64,000 bases of DNA from Pseudomonas sp. (GCF_030698175.1 NZ_JAUYNT010000005.1:124001-188000); one strand, 5' to 3'; numbered from the stretch's first letter, positions 43,854-53,175 are shown. Made by a program: numbers and translations. Notes: a model not told the origin generated them from the sequence alone.

Positions 43854-45452
43854 ATGGCACGTACACCTTTACTTCGTCGTTTGATGGCTCTCAGCCGGCT
43901 GGCGGGATCGACAGAAAATTCAGACCTGGATTATTCGGCCGCCGTTGCCGCGCAGCATTCACGCCGCGACCTGCTTAAGGCTGCCGGCGTTGTCGGCGCC
44001 CTGGCGGTAGGTGCCAGCCTGCCGCGGCTGGTCAAGGCGGCTGCCGCTGGAGGCGGCGCTGCCACGGCCAATATCTGCGTGATAGGCGGTGGTTTGGCCG
44101 GGCTGGCCTGCGCCTACGAGCTGAAAAAGTTCGGCATTGATGCGGTTGTTTATGAGGCCGCGACTCGCCTGGGCGGCCGCTGTTTTAGTAACCGCACGAC
44201 CTTCCCCGGCCAGATTGCCGAAAACGGTGGCGAGTTGATCGACACCTATCAGGTGGAGATCCAGCGTCTGGCCAAAGAGCTTGGTTTGGTGCTCGATGAC
44301 CTGGCGGCCTATGACCAGGCGGCGGGCGGCGAGGATATTTACTGGTTTCAAGGTGTGCGCTACCCACTCGCCGACGCCTATAACGATTTCAAGGCGATTC
44401 AGGCGCAGCTCGACGCCGAGGTTAAAGCGGCGCCCTTTCCGACTCAGTGGAATAACTTTACCGCCCGTGGCCAAGCGCTCGACCGTATGAGCATTACCCA
44501 GTGGATCAATGCCTATGTGCCCGGTGGCAGCACCTCGCGCCTCGGTCGTCTGCTCGATGTGGCCTACGAGATCGAGTACGGTGCGGCCTGCAATCAGCAG
44601 AGCGCGTTGAACCTGATTTACCTGCTCGGCTACTCGAATAAACGCTCACTGGAGCTGTTTGGTGAGTCCAACGAGCGTTATCACATTCGTGGTGGCAACG
44701 ATCAGCTAGTTAGCGGCATGGCGGCGCACTTGAATAGCAGCCAGATCAAGCTCGGTCATGAGCTCAAAAGCATTCGGCTCAACCCCGACAGCACTTACAC
44801 CTTGGTGTTCAACTGCGCCGGTGTGAGCGTCAGTGTGCTCTGTGCGCATGTGGTGATGGCCATGCCGTTCAATATTTTGCGCGGCAGCGTGGATTACAGT
44901 GCAGCGGGTTTTGATGCGCGCAAACTCACGGCCATTCGTGACATCCCCATGGGCAACAACAGCAAATTTCAATTGCAGTTTCGCAACCGTATCTGGCGCC
45001 AACAGAACAGTAACGGCGCGGTGAACAGCGACGCCAGCTTTCAAGATACCTGGGAGGTCACCCGTGCCCAGGCGGGCCGCGAGGGCATCATCAATAACTT
45101 CACCGGCGGCGCCACTGCGGTGGCGATGAACAAGGGGTCGTTGGAGCAACAAGCCGCGCAGTTCTTGGGGCAGTTTGAACAGGTCATTCCGGGTATCACT
45201 AACGAGTGGAACGGCAAGCTGATCCTCAATTACTGGCCGGGTTACAAGTGGACCAAGGGCGCTTATGCCTACTTCGCGCCCGGTAACTACACCAGCTTTG
45301 TCGGCTACGAAGGGGTGCGACAAGGCAATTGCCACTTCTGTGGCGAGCACACCTCGGTGGAGTCGCAGGGCTATTTGAATGGCGCGGTGGAGACCGGTCA
45401 GCGTTGCGCAGCTGAGATCACGGCCGACCTGAAGGCGCGGGCGGTGGCCTAA
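43854..45452 (+). CDS. Tat-exported flavin monoamine oxidase family protein
   Basis: A 532-residue flavoprotein. A twin-arginine signal SRRDLLKAAGVVGALAVGASLP begins at residue 36, an unusually long n-region for a Tat peptide. FAD is bound by ICVIGGGLAGLACAYEL (74-90), EAATRLGGRCFSNRT and GENGGELIDT-like AENGGELIDT; the C-terminal GNCHFCGEHTSVESQGYLNGAVETG is the amine-oxidase FAD site. Such enzymes oxidise amines or amino acids to aldehydes or imines with H2O2. Substrate unknown; the neighbouring beta-alanine and gamma-glutamyl genes suggest polyamine-type amines, an inference only. A strong terminator follows, and the 5' gap should hold its own promoter. Confidence 0.9.
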   Translation: MARTPLLRRLMALSRLAGSTENSDLDYSAAVAAQHSRRDLLKAAGVVGALAVGASLPRLVKAAAAGGGAATANICVIGGGLAGLACAYELKKFGIDAVVYEAATRLGGRCFSNRTTFPGQIAENGGELIDTYQVEIQRLAKELGLVLDDLAAYDQAAGGEDIYWFQGVRYPLADAYNDFKAIQAQLDAEVKAAPFPTQWNNFTARGQALDRMSITQWINAYVPGGSTSRLGRLLDVAYEIEYGAACNQQSALNLIYLLGYSNKRSLELFGESNERYHIRGGNDQLVSGMAAHLNSSQIKLGHELKSIRLNPDSTYTLVFNCAGVSVSVLCAHVVMAMPFNILRGSVDYSAAGFDARKLTAIRDIPMGNNSKFQLQFRNRIWRQQNSNGAVNSDASFQDTWEVTRAQAGREGIINNFTGGATAVAMNKGSLEQQAAQFLGQFEQVIPGITNEWNGKLILNYWPGYKWTKGAYAYFAPGNYTSFVGYEGVRQGNCHFCGEHTSVESQGYLNGAVETGQRCAAEITADLKARAVA

Positions 45453-45470
45453 GCGGCACCGGCTAAAAGC

Positions 45471-45504
45471 AAAAGGCCAGTCGCGAGACTGGCCTTTTTG
45501 TTTT
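45471..45504 (+). terminator. Rho-independent terminator after amine oxidase gene
   Basis: AAAAGGCCAGTC GCGA GACTGGCCTTTTT: perfect stem and T-run, 18 bp after the stop. Confidence 0.93.
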
Positions 45505-45510
45505 GGCTTT

Positions 45511-45542
45511 GATGGGTATCGCTGTGCTCAACCACATCCTAC
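45511..45542. repeat. Single REP unit (family A), reverse
   Basis: GATGGGTATCGCTGTGCTCA then CCACATCCTAC, one diverged copy just after the terminator. Confidence 0.85.
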
Positions 45543-45564
45543 TCGGTGGGGTGTGGTTGCGCGG

Positions 45565-46152
45565 TTATTGGCCGTTTTGCGCATCGCGCCGGCACTGGGC
45601 TTGCAACGCGGCCCAGCCCTCGGCGCCGAGGCTTTCGAGTTTTTCGATATTGGCTTCGAAAATCTCCTCGGCCTCCGGGAAGGCAGCCACGGCGCGGTCG
45701 ATGCTGGCTTCGCGAATCAGGTGTAGGGTTGGGTAGGGCGAGCGGTTGGTGGCGTTGCTGAGATCATCCACTGCGGTGTCGGCGAACTGGAACTGCGGGT
45801 GAAAGCTGGCGACTTGCAAAACGCCCTCCAGGCCCAGCTCTGCGACCGCCGCGTCGGCCACTTCGAGAAAATCATTGAAGTCGAGAAAGTCATTCAGCAC
45901 GCCTGGGTGAATCAGCAGCGTGGTGTCGGTTTTGGTCGGCTCGGCCTTGGCCAAATAGTCCAACTCGTCGCACAGCGCGCTGAGGAGTTCGGCGGTGTCT
46001 TTGGCCTCGCACAAGACGTAGCGGACCTGGCCTTTGACCTGCACCGCCTTGGCGAACGGGCAGAGGTTCAGGCCGATGACGGCGCGGTCCACCCAGGCGC
46101 GGGTGTGGGCGATGGCGTGGCTGGTGCTGTTGTTGCTGCTGCTGGTGCTCAT
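45565..46152 (-). CDS. DUF1415 family protein
   Basis: A 195-residue protein with the family hallmarks TRAWVDRAVIGLNLCPFAKAV, TTLLIHPGVLNDFLDFNDFLEVAD, LEGVLQVASFHPQFQFADT and NATNRSPYPTLHLIREAS. DUF1415 has no established function; the conserved Cys/Pro/Phe (LCPFA) and the His/Arg residues suggest an enzyme. The ATG at 46150-46152 follows a Ser-rich start (MSTSSSNNSTSH); an upstream GTG at 46188 is possible. Confidence 0.87.
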   Translation of the reverse strand: MSTSSSNNSTSHAIAHTRAWVDRAVIGLNLCPFAKAVQVKGQVRYVLCEAKDTAELLSALCDELDYLAKAEPTKTDTTLLIHPGVLNDFLDFNDFLEVADAAVAELGLEGVLQVASFHPQFQFADTAVDDLSNATNRSPYPTLHLIREASIDRAVAAFPEAEEIFEANIEKLESLGAEGWAALQAQCRRDAQNGQ

Positions 46153-46215
46153 GGGCGGGCTCGGCTTAACGGTGACAGGTGCCCGCACAGTGCAGGTTGG
46201 TGTTACGGCTGTGGC

Positions 46216-46596
46216 TTATGGCTGCCACGACTCGACTTTGCCCTTGGCTTCGAGAAAGTCGATGACCTGCTCGGCGCGGCTGAGTTTCAGCACTTTGATC
46301 ATGATCATCGCGTCGAGGTAGCAGTGGATAAAGCAGCGCTTGTACAGGTCGCGGTATTCGGGGATCTGCTCGTGAATCATCACCACCGTGCCGCAGGCGT
46401 GCTGGAACATTTTTTCGGTCTGGTCTTCGTCGTCGATGCCACGAAAGTAGGCGGCAATCGCCGGGGCCATTTTGAACAGGTCTTGCTCTTCGATACCGGG
46501 GCTGTCGGCGCGGATGGCTTCGGCTTCTTCGAGCGCGTTCAGGGCTTCGCGGGCCCAGGCTTTGAGGGTGTTGGGTAGAGCCTGTCGAGCGGACAT
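46216..46596 (-). CDS. Conserved-type protein of unknown function
   Basis: A 126-residue, mostly helical, cytoplasmic protein: RQALPNTLKAWAREALNALEEAEAIR, IEEQDLFKMAPAIAAYFRGIDDEDQTEKMFQHACGT, KRCFIHCYLDAMIMIKVLKL. No domain name recognised. It lies 63 bp upstream of the DUF1415 gene on the same strand, so the two may be co-transcribed. The start is preceded by TTATTTTT, with AGGTTATTTTT as the best ribosome site. Confidence 0.6.
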   Translation of the reverse strand: MSARQALPNTLKAWAREALNALEEAEAIRADSPGIEEQDLFKMAPAIAAYFRGIDDEDQTEKMFQHACGTVVMIHEQIPEYRDLYKRCFIHCYLDAMIMIKVLKLSRAEQVIDFLEAKGKVESWQP

Positions 46597-47050
46597 AAAA
46601 ATAACCTAGTGCGAGGGTCGATAAAAAGGCGGCGATTGTAGCGCCGAACAATAGCGCCGGCACGGCTCGTTGGTCGCCGGGCCGAGGCTCACCTTGGAAG
46701 TGGGCGCTGAATACCTGTCAAAAATAAACTACTACCCATGGGCGTGAGCATTTTATTAGCCGTCTTAAATCATGTGGTTAGCGTTTGCGTGTGGTGCAAA
46801 CAATGACCGTCTGTAATTTTTATCCGCTCAAAACACGGTATTTGTTTGACATATTTTACGGCTTAGGCAGACTGCGCCCCCGTAGTGTCCGGCAAGTGGC
46901 GTATGCGTTAGGGGGATTTGCCTTGTCCCTGTATCCGCCAGCCAGCCCTTCGTAACTAAAAACAACAATTTCGCCTGTTGTATTGCTCTGCCTCGCGGCC
47001 TTACTGGCGCAGGCGCAATCCGACAGGCTCGAGCTTCTGGAATCAAACAC

Positions 47051-48505
47051 ATGCTGATCTGGTTTGTTGTCGGTTATCTGCTGATTACGGTGGGTATTGG
47101 TCTTTACGCGTCGACGCGCGTACACAACTCCAAAGACTTTGCTGCCGGCGGGCGCAGCATGTCGTTCCCGATTGTGATGGCGATGGTGTTTGCCACCTGG
47201 TTTGGCTCGGAAGCCGTGTTGGGCATTCCGGCGACCTTCATTCAGGAAGGTTTCGCCGGCATCGTCGAGGACCCGTTCGGCTCCTTCGGCTGCCTGATGC
47301 TGGTGGGGATTTTCTTCGCCCGTAAACTCTATCGAATGAACCTGCTGACCCTCGGCGATTTCTTCCGCAAACGCTTCGGACCGAACGTCGAGCTGATTAC
47401 CAGTCTGGTGATTATGGCCTCCTATCTGGGTTGGATCGCCGCGCAGCTGACCGCCCTTGGGGTGGTGTTCAATGTGCTGTCCGATGGCGCCATCAGCACC
47501 ACCCAGGGCATGTTTATCGGCACCGCGATTGTGCTGATCTACACCCTGTTCGGCGGCATGTGGTCGGTGGCACTGACCGATACCTTCCAGATGACCATTA
47601 TTGTGGTCGGCCTGGGTTATCTGACCTGGTTGATTGGTGACATGGCCGGCGGCCCGCAGAAGGTCATTAGCCAAGCGGCCAGCGAGGGTAAGTTCACCTT
47701 TATTCACAGCTTCACGGCCAAAGAGGTCGTCGCCTTTATTGGTGCGGCGGTGACCATGATGCTCGGCTCTATCCCGCAGCAGGATGTGTACGCTCGGGTG
47801 ATGTCGGCCAAGACCGAAACAATTGCGGCGCGCGCCACCATTGCCGGCGGGATTTTTTACCTGGCCTTTTGCATGCTGCCGATCTTTCTCACCTACGCCG
47901 CCTCGATGATCGACCCGGCCATGGTTAGTCAGTTTCTAGAAAGTGATGCGCAGATGATCCTGCCGCAGCTGATCCTTGAGCGCACCCCGGTGTTTGCCCA
48001 GGTGTTGTTCTTCGGTGCGTTGTTGTCGGCGATTATGTCCACTGCGTCCGGCACCTTGATGGCGCCGTCCGTGACCTTTACCGAGAACGTGCTCAAACGC
48101 TTCCGGCCGAACATGAATGACCGTGAGTTCCTGTTGGCCATGCGGGTGACTATCACCGCTTGCGCCATTATTACCCTGACCTTTGCCCTGTATTCCAATG
48201 CCAGCATCTACGAGATGGTCGGCAGTGCTTACAAGGTGACCCTGGTGGCTGCGTCGGTGCCGTTGATTGCCGGTTTGTTCTGGTCGCGCGCTACCACCCA
48301 AGGCGCGCTGCTGGCGATAGGCTTTGGTTTGTTGTCATGGTTGAGTCTGGAATACAGCTACCAAGAGACGGACTTCTGGCCGCCACAGTTGGTCGGTTTA
48401 CTGATGAGCACCTTAGGCATGCTGGCCGGCTCGCTCTTGCCGCAAGTGATCGGCCTCAAACGTGAGCAGGCGGTGCGCAATGCCAGCGGCGCGCAGAATG
48501 CCTGA
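47051..48505 (+). CDS. Sodium:solute symporter (SSS family)
   Basis: A 484-residue carrier with about 13 hydrophobic segments. MLIWFVVGYLLITVGIGLYASTRVHNSKDFAAGGRSMSF is the family opening, TWFGSEAVLGIPATFIQEGFAGIVEDPFG and GSIPQQDVYARVMSAKT follow the SSS pattern including the sodium-site Ser/Ala region (FGALLSAIMSTASGTLMAPS). No substrate is evident. Upstream, TTGACA (46846-46851) may be a -35 box, but no good -10 follows. The 454-bp gap upstream contains no convincing gene. Terminator follows. Confidence 0.9.
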   Translation: MLIWFVVGYLLITVGIGLYASTRVHNSKDFAAGGRSMSFPIVMAMVFATWFGSEAVLGIPATFIQEGFAGIVEDPFGSFGCLMLVGIFFARKLYRMNLLTLGDFFRKRFGPNVELITSLVIMASYLGWIAAQLTALGVVFNVLSDGAISTTQGMFIGTAIVLIYTLFGGMWSVALTDTFQMTIIVVGLGYLTWLIGDMAGGPQKVISQAASEGKFTFIHSFTAKEVVAFIGAAVTMMLGSIPQQDVYARVMSAKTETIAARATIAGGIFYLAFCMLPIFLTYAASMIDPAMVSQFLESDAQMILPQLILERTPVFAQVLFFGALLSAIMSTASGTLMAPSVTFTENVLKRFRPNMNDREFLLAMRVTITACAIITLTFALYSNASIYEMVGSAYKVTLVAASVPLIAGLFWSRATTQGALLAIGFGLLSWLSLEYSYQETDFWPPQLVGLLMSTLGMLAGSLLPQVIGLKREQAVRNASGAQNA

Positions 48506-48560
48506 GTGCGTGCTTGGGCGTTAAGCCAATCGCGGGCATGCTGCCTGTTTAGCTAAACCC

Positions 48561-48588
48561 AAGGGCCAGTCGAGAGACTGGCCCTTTT
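48561..48588 (+). terminator. Rho-independent terminator after symporter gene
   Basis: AAGGGCCAGTC GAGA GACTGGCCCTTTT: perfect stem with T-run. The rest of the gap up to 48947 likely holds the luxR promoter; CACGACATTCTCGTG (48661-48675) is a small dyad there. Confidence 0.92.
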
Positions 48589-48947
48589 GGTTGGGGCGTT
48601 CTTTACCGCGCTGCGCGGGCAAAAAAAGCCCGGTGTTCAATCCATATCGAGAGTCGCGGTCACGACATTCTCGTGGCTGATGCGGCGGTTTGGTTGGCGC
48701 TCGACAAGGGCCTCTGCTGAGGCGCTTGGGGCGTGCAGCCATAAGGGTTTTGCCGTCAATTGAGCGGCGGTCGGCCAAACTTTGGCTGGGTGTTAATTGT
48801 TGTTCGGCTTGTGAGCCGTCTTTCGAAACTGTGTCCGCTGCGGTACCTTTGTCGAACAAAAAACCCATCCAGCACGCTGACGGTTCGAGCGACACCGTGC
48901 AGTCTTGGGCGTCCCCGGCGTATTTTTCGGCATGTATGTGAGGCAGA

Positions 48948-51629
48948 TTGAGCGTAGAGCGTATAGAGCCTGAGCTGGTGCTCAAGGTCACGCCGCCGAG
49001 AGGGCAGAAGTCTGCTTTGGTGCGTCCACGTTTAAGTTTTACTAGTCCGCAATTGCTCGACAAGATGGCCGTTGCGGTGCAAGCCCCGGCCGGTTTCGGC
49101 AAAACCCTGCTGTTGGCGCAATGGCGCCGCGAGAGTCTGTCGCGCGGCGCCATAGTGGCGTGGTTGACCCTGGATGCTCGGGATAACGGCATGCGTTTTG
49201 TCCAGGGCCTGGCCGCTGCCATGGCCGTGGGCAGCGGCCGCCCGGCGTTTGCCCAATCGGTCGAGCGCCTACTCGGCCACACCAGTGATGAGCTGGAAGC
49301 ATTGACCGGTTGGCTGGCCGATGTGGTCGATCTGGGCAGTGAAATAGTGCTGATCCTCGACGATGTGCATTGCTTGCCGGAGCAGACTGTTCGCCATTCC
49401 CTGACCTATTTGCTGCATAACGCCCCGGCTAATTTGCGGGTGGTGATGGCCTCGCGCGGGCGCCTGAGTTTGCCGGTTGGCGACTTGCTGGCCCATGCGC
49501 AATATGCCCAGCTGGGTGTTGATGAGCTGCGTTTTCAACCCGAGGAAACCTTGGGCTTATTGAGCGCGCGCTTTGCTGGACGGGTCGATGCCGACCTGAA
49601 TATGCGCCTGCATGAAATTACCGAGGGCTGGCCGCTGGGCTTGCAACTGGCGCTCGCGGCCTTGGAAAAAAGCACCGATCTGGCCGCTGCGGTGCAGTCA
49701 CTCTCAACCTGTCCGGGGAATATTCAGCAGTATTTTGTCGATAGTCTGATCGCCCGTTTGCCGCGCGAGCAGGTGGATTTTTTGATCCGCATAGCCCTGC
49801 TCGACATGCTGCATCCGCAGTTGTGTGCGGTCTTGGTGGATAACCCGGCGGCGGGCGAATGGCTGCAGCAGTTGTGTCTGCTGACGCCGATTTTTGTCGA
49901 GGGTCTGGACTCCGACTGGCTGCGCATTCATCCCTTGGCGCTGGAGTTTTTACGTGGGCATTTTGTCCGCCTGCCGCTCGCGGAACGCCAGCAGTTGCAC
50001 CAAAAAGCCGCCGGCTGGCTGGCGGAGCATGGCTTGTTTGAGGAGGCTGCCCGCCAAGCACTGATGGCGGGCAGTGCCGAGCAGGCGCATCAGTTGGTCG
50101 AGCACTGCCTCTACGACATCATGCTGCGCGGTCAGTTTGGCCGGGTGCTGGAGTGGATCGAAATTCTGCCGACCCTGGAAGTCGGCGCGCGTCCTGGGCT
50201 GCGTCTGGCGGCCGCCTGGGCGTTGTCGATCAGTGCGCGGCATGCCGAGGCGGCGGGCCTGATTGCGCATATTCAAAATGATCCGCAGGCCGAGCCGAGC
50301 AAACGCTGTGAGGCGGATGCGATTGCCGCGGCGGCGGCGATGTTTGCCGACCGGCCCGATGAGGCCTACCGCATCATCGCCCCCTGGCTGGACCAGCCAG
50401 CCTTCGGCTCGGCGCGCTTGCAGTCGATAGTCGCGGGCCATCGGGCGCGCTTCAGTCTGTTCAGTGGGCAGCCGGAGAAGGCGCGCCATCTTTGCCAGCA
50501 TGCGCCGAGCTATGAGTGCTCCTACGGCCTGGATGCGATTCGCGGTTTCAATCAGTGGTGCTTTGGCGGCTCCTACCTCTGGGAGGGGCGCATGTTGCCG
50601 GCGCAAAAAGCACTGCGTGCCAGCCTGGAGCGGGCCGAGCAGGATATCGGTCGGCGCAGCGCGGTGGCGGTGTCTATTGCGGCGGGCTTGGCGGCGGTAC
50701 TGCTGGAGTGCGATGAGGTGCAGGAAGCCCATAGCGTGCTGGCCAATCGGCTGGACGCCATTGATCGCGGCGCGGCGCCAGAATCGATTGCGTTGGGCTA
50801 CGTCACCCTGGCGCGCCTGGCGGTGTTGCAGGGGCAGTTGCAGCGCGCCTATGAACTGCTGGATGCGCTCTTTGCTCTAGGCGAAATACGCCACACCCCG
50901 CGCTTTGTGATCGCCTCGCTGTTCGAGCAGATCCGCATGCACAGCCTGCGCGGCCATGGGGATACCTGTTTGGCGTTGTGGCGGCGCTTGGATGCCTTGG
51001 TGCCGGACTCGGTGCGTGAGCAGCGCGGTTTGCTCGGGCCGGAGTTGGCGGTGCATGTGTTGCTGGCCAAGGTCTATGTCTGTCTGGCGCGGCGCGACTG
51101 GCCGGGCATGCTGTCGGCTGTGGAGCCGGCGGCGCTGCTCGCCGAGCGTTTGCGCCGCGGCCGCGAGAGCGTGCAGATTAAATTGCTCAAGGCGTTGGCG
51201 CTGCGCAACGCCGGTGACAACGGGCTCGACATGCTGCGCGAGGCCGTTGGTCTGGCGGAAGACTACGGCATGCGCCGCTCTTTGGAAGACATTCATCCAG
51301 AGATTGCCGAGTGGATCAGGGCGCTGCGGGCCGAGGAAGGACAGGCCGCTCTGGCCGTCTCCTTGACCTTGCCGGCGGCTCCTGCGGCACGCAATGAGCA
51401 GGGCCATGCGCAGGTGGCGGCCAGTCGCCTGCTGACGCCCAAGGAGCGCGAAGTGCTGCAATTGCTGGCGCGTAATCTGTCCAACAAACAGATAGCCCAG
51501 GCCCTGAGCGTTGGCGAGGAGACGGTGAAATGGCACCTGAAAAACCTCTTCGGCAAGTTCCAAGCCGGTACCCGTAAGCATGTGGTCGATCGCGCCTATA
51601 TGTTAGGGATTCTGCACGCCGCGGATTGA
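48948..51629 (+). CDS. MalT-like LuxR-family ATP-dependent regulator
   Basis: An 893-residue STAND-type activator. Walker A VQAPAGFGKTLLL (Lys52-Thr53), Walker B IVLILDDVH (133-141) and a sensor-like VVMASRGRLSLPVGDL form the NTPase; a winged-helix and a long helical TPR-like sensor region follow (about 290-820); the LuxR HTH is at 828-885 (LTPKEREVLQLLARNLSNKQIAQALSVGEETVKWHLKNLF). TTG is the first possible start because an in-frame stop (ATG TGA) lies just upstream; GAGGCAGA is a fair ribosome site. Such proteins are switched on by a small inducer and activate adjacent operons; the next six genes are the obvious target. The 3' end is inside a tandem repeat. Confidence 0.9.
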   Translation: MSVERIEPELVLKVTPPRGQKSALVRPRLSFTSPQLLDKMAVAVQAPAGFGKTLLLAQWRRESLSRGAIVAWLTLDARDNGMRFVQGLAAAMAVGSGRPAFAQSVERLLGHTSDELEALTGWLADVVDLGSEIVLILDDVHCLPEQTVRHSLTYLLHNAPANLRVVMASRGRLSLPVGDLLAHAQYAQLGVDELRFQPEETLGLLSARFAGRVDADLNMRLHEITEGWPLGLQLALAALEKSTDLAAAVQSLSTCPGNIQQYFVDSLIARLPREQVDFLIRIALLDMLHPQLCAVLVDNPAAGEWLQQLCLLTPIFVEGLDSDWLRIHPLALEFLRGHFVRLPLAERQQLHQKAAGWLAEHGLFEEAARQALMAGSAEQAHQLVEHCLYDIMLRGQFGRVLEWIEILPTLEVGARPGLRLAAAWALSISARHAEAAGLIAHIQNDPQAEPSKRCEADAIAAAAAMFADRPDEAYRIIAPWLDQPAFGSARLQSIVAGHRARFSLFSGQPEKARHLCQHAPSYECSYGLDAIRGFNQWCFGGSYLWEGRMLPAQKALRASLERAEQDIGRRSAVAVSIAAGLAAVLLECDEVQEAHSVLANRLDAIDRGAAPESIALGYVTLARLAVLQGQLQRAYELLDALFALGEIRHTPRFVIASLFEQIRMHSLRGHGDTCLALWRRLDALVPDSVREQRGLLGPELAVHVLLAKVYVCLARRDWPGMLSAVEPAALLAERLRRGRESVQIKLLKALALRNAGDNGLDMLREAVGLAEDYGMRRSLEDIHPEIAEWIRALRAEEGQAALAVSLTLPAAPAARNEQGHAQVAASRLLTPKEREVLQLLARNLSNKQIAQALSVGEETVKWHLKNLFGKFQAGTRKHVVDRAYMLGILHAAD

Positions 51630-51714
51630 CCGGCATGTTAGATGTTAGGGATTCTGCACGCTGCGGATTGATCGGCATGTTAGATGTTAGGGATTCTGCA
51701 CGCCGCAGATTGAT
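51601..51714 (+). repeat. Three tandem 42-bp repeats spanning the luxR stop codon
   Basis: Units begin TGTTAGGGATTCTGCACG at 51601, 51643 and 51685. Each encodes the last residues LGILHAAD and a stop in the same frame, so the tail of the regulator gene, stop included, has been duplicated twice. Units differ by single substitutions (CGCCGCGG/CGCTGCGG/CGCCGCAG). Confidence 0.95.
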
Positions 51715-51737
51715 TGCGCCTTTTGTCTCGCTCCAGG

Positions 51738-51776
51738 GTTAACCCCCCTGCGATTCCCCCCCCAACGAAGGGGGTT
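51738..51776. promoter_or_regulatory. Dyad in promoter region of thiolase-DUF1302 operon
   Basis: AACCCCC (51741-51747) and GGGGGTT (51770-51776) are perfect inverted arms around GATTCCCCCCCC; GGTTAACC at 51738-51745 is a further palindrome. It lies 150-190 bp before the thiolase-like gene, suited to binding by the LuxR regulator. No sigma-70 boxes could be assigned with confidence. Confidence 0.4.
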
Positions 51777-51926
51777 CCGATAGCCCCTCTCGACGCCTAG
51801 TCTGCAACCCATGTTCAGGGCTGACTGCGTGCGCGTAATAGCTCGGCAAAAAGCCTTTTTTGTTGTTGGCGTATTCGCCACTAATTGCAGCTGACTCGGC
51901 TGCGCAGTCGTCCAGGAGCACAGGGT

Positions 51927-53093
51927 ATGGCTCGTAAGGTGCTGGTCGCAGGGGTTGGCATGACTCCGTTTGCGCCCCTGGGCGGTCTGGCCAGCGCAGC
52001 CAGCTTGGCGCAAACAGCGATTCGTGCGGCGCTGGATGATGCGCGAGTGGATGTGGATCTGATCGATCAGGCCTACAGCGCCTATGTGTATGGCGGGGTG
52101 GGGCTGGGCGATAGCGTGCTGGCAACGGTTGGCCTGGGTGGGATTCCCCTGTTCAGTTCGCGCGATGGCTGTGCGGCTGGTACTGCGGCGTTTCAGCAGG
52201 CGCGCCAGGCGCTGCTGGCGGGTGAGGCGGAATGTGCATTGGTGGTGGGGTTTGACGCCATGCCGGCGGGGATTACCAGCAACCAGTTTTTTGCCTTGGG
52301 CGAAGTGCCGCCGCCAGAGTGGGATGCGCTGCTTGGCAGCGATGAGCCACTGGCAGCCCTGCAGTGTCGGCAGTTTCCGGCGGCCTTGTATGCGGCGCAA
52401 ACCCATTGGCTGCTGACGCGAATGGCGATTGATGAGGACAGTTTTGCCCGGGTTGCTAACCGTACACGGCAGCAGGCGGGGCTTAATCCGTTTGCGCTGA
52501 TGCCGGCGGCAGAAGACGGTACAGGTTGGTTGCCCCCCTACCTGTGTCGTCCTGCGAGCGGGGCGGCAGCGTTGTTGTTATGCACCGATGAGTTTGCTCG
52601 GCGCTATGGTTTACGTGCAGAAGTAGCAGTGCTGGCCAGTGTGCGCGGCAGTGATACGGCGGCTGAATTAGAAGGTATTAACGTGCTGGATGTACTGGGG
52701 CGGGCAGTAACCCGCCGGCTCGCCCAGCAGGCTTATGAAGCGGCCGGGGTGGGGGCGGAAGAATTGGATTTGGTCGAGCTGCATGACCAGAGTGTCGGTG
52801 ATCACATGATTACCAGTGCAGCCCTTGGTTTGTGCGCCGAAGAGCAGATTAACGGCTTCGTGCGTGAGGGGCTTAACAGCCAGGGTCGGCGGGTAAGTGT
52901 CTGTCCTTCGGGCGGTCTTTTGGGGCGCGGACATGCACCGGGCGCTACGGGTGTAGCACAGCTGGTTGAGATGGTTTGGCAGCTGCGTGGGGAGGCCAAA
53001 TCACGTCAAGTGGAAGGGGCACGAACCGCTCTACAACAGAGTTCGTCACTGGGTCGAGCGGTATCTGTTTCAATTCTGCAATGCATCAGGTAA
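51927..53093 (+). CDS. Thiolase-fold protein (SCPx/lipid-transfer thiolase type)
   Basis: A 388-residue thiolase-like protein. Nucleophile Cys82 is in SSRDGCAAGTAAFQQA; the histidine elements ELHDQSVGD and GGLLGRGHAPGATG match the non-specific lipid-transfer (SCPx/Ltp) thiolase branch, which in steroid and fatty-acid degraders cleaves or condenses branched or side-chain acyl-CoAs. No DUF35/OB-fold partner gene is adjacent, though Ltp-type thiolases often need one. AGGAG lies nine bases before the ATG. First gene after luxR; 82 bp separate it from the barrel gene, so a common transcript is likely. It suggests the envelope machinery handles an acyl-CoA-derived compound. Confidence 0.83.
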   Translation: MARKVLVAGVGMTPFAPLGGLASAASLAQTAIRAALDDARVDVDLIDQAYSAYVYGGVGLGDSVLATVGLGGIPLFSSRDGCAAGTAAFQQARQALLAGEAECALVVGFDAMPAGITSNQFFALGEVPPPEWDALLGSDEPLAALQCRQFPAALYAAQTHWLLTRMAIDEDSFARVANRTRQQAGLNPFALMPAAEDGTGWLPPYLCRPASGAAALLLCTDEFARRYGLRAEVAVLASVRGSDTAAELEGINVLDVLGRAVTRRLAQQAYEAAGVGAEELDLVELHDQSVGDHMITSAALGLCAEEQINGFVREGLNSQGRRVSVCPSGGLLGRGHAPGATGVAQLVEMVWQLRGEAKSRQVEGARTALQQSSSLGRAVSVSILQCIR

Positions 53094-53175
53094 AAAACCA
53101 GGAGCAATCTACTATTGCACTGCTGGCGAGTGAATGGTGTTTGTTAACCACAATAAGAAAGGGTGAGTAAGAGCC

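Noticed and set aside
46840..46880. Sigma-70 promoter for the symporter from TTGACA at 46846
   Set aside because: No acceptable -10 hexamer occurs 16-18 bp downstream, so it is only mentioned and not listed.
48948..48960. ATG at 48936 as start of the LuxR gene
   Set aside because: It is in frame but followed at once by TGA, so the TTG at 48948 is the earliest possible start.
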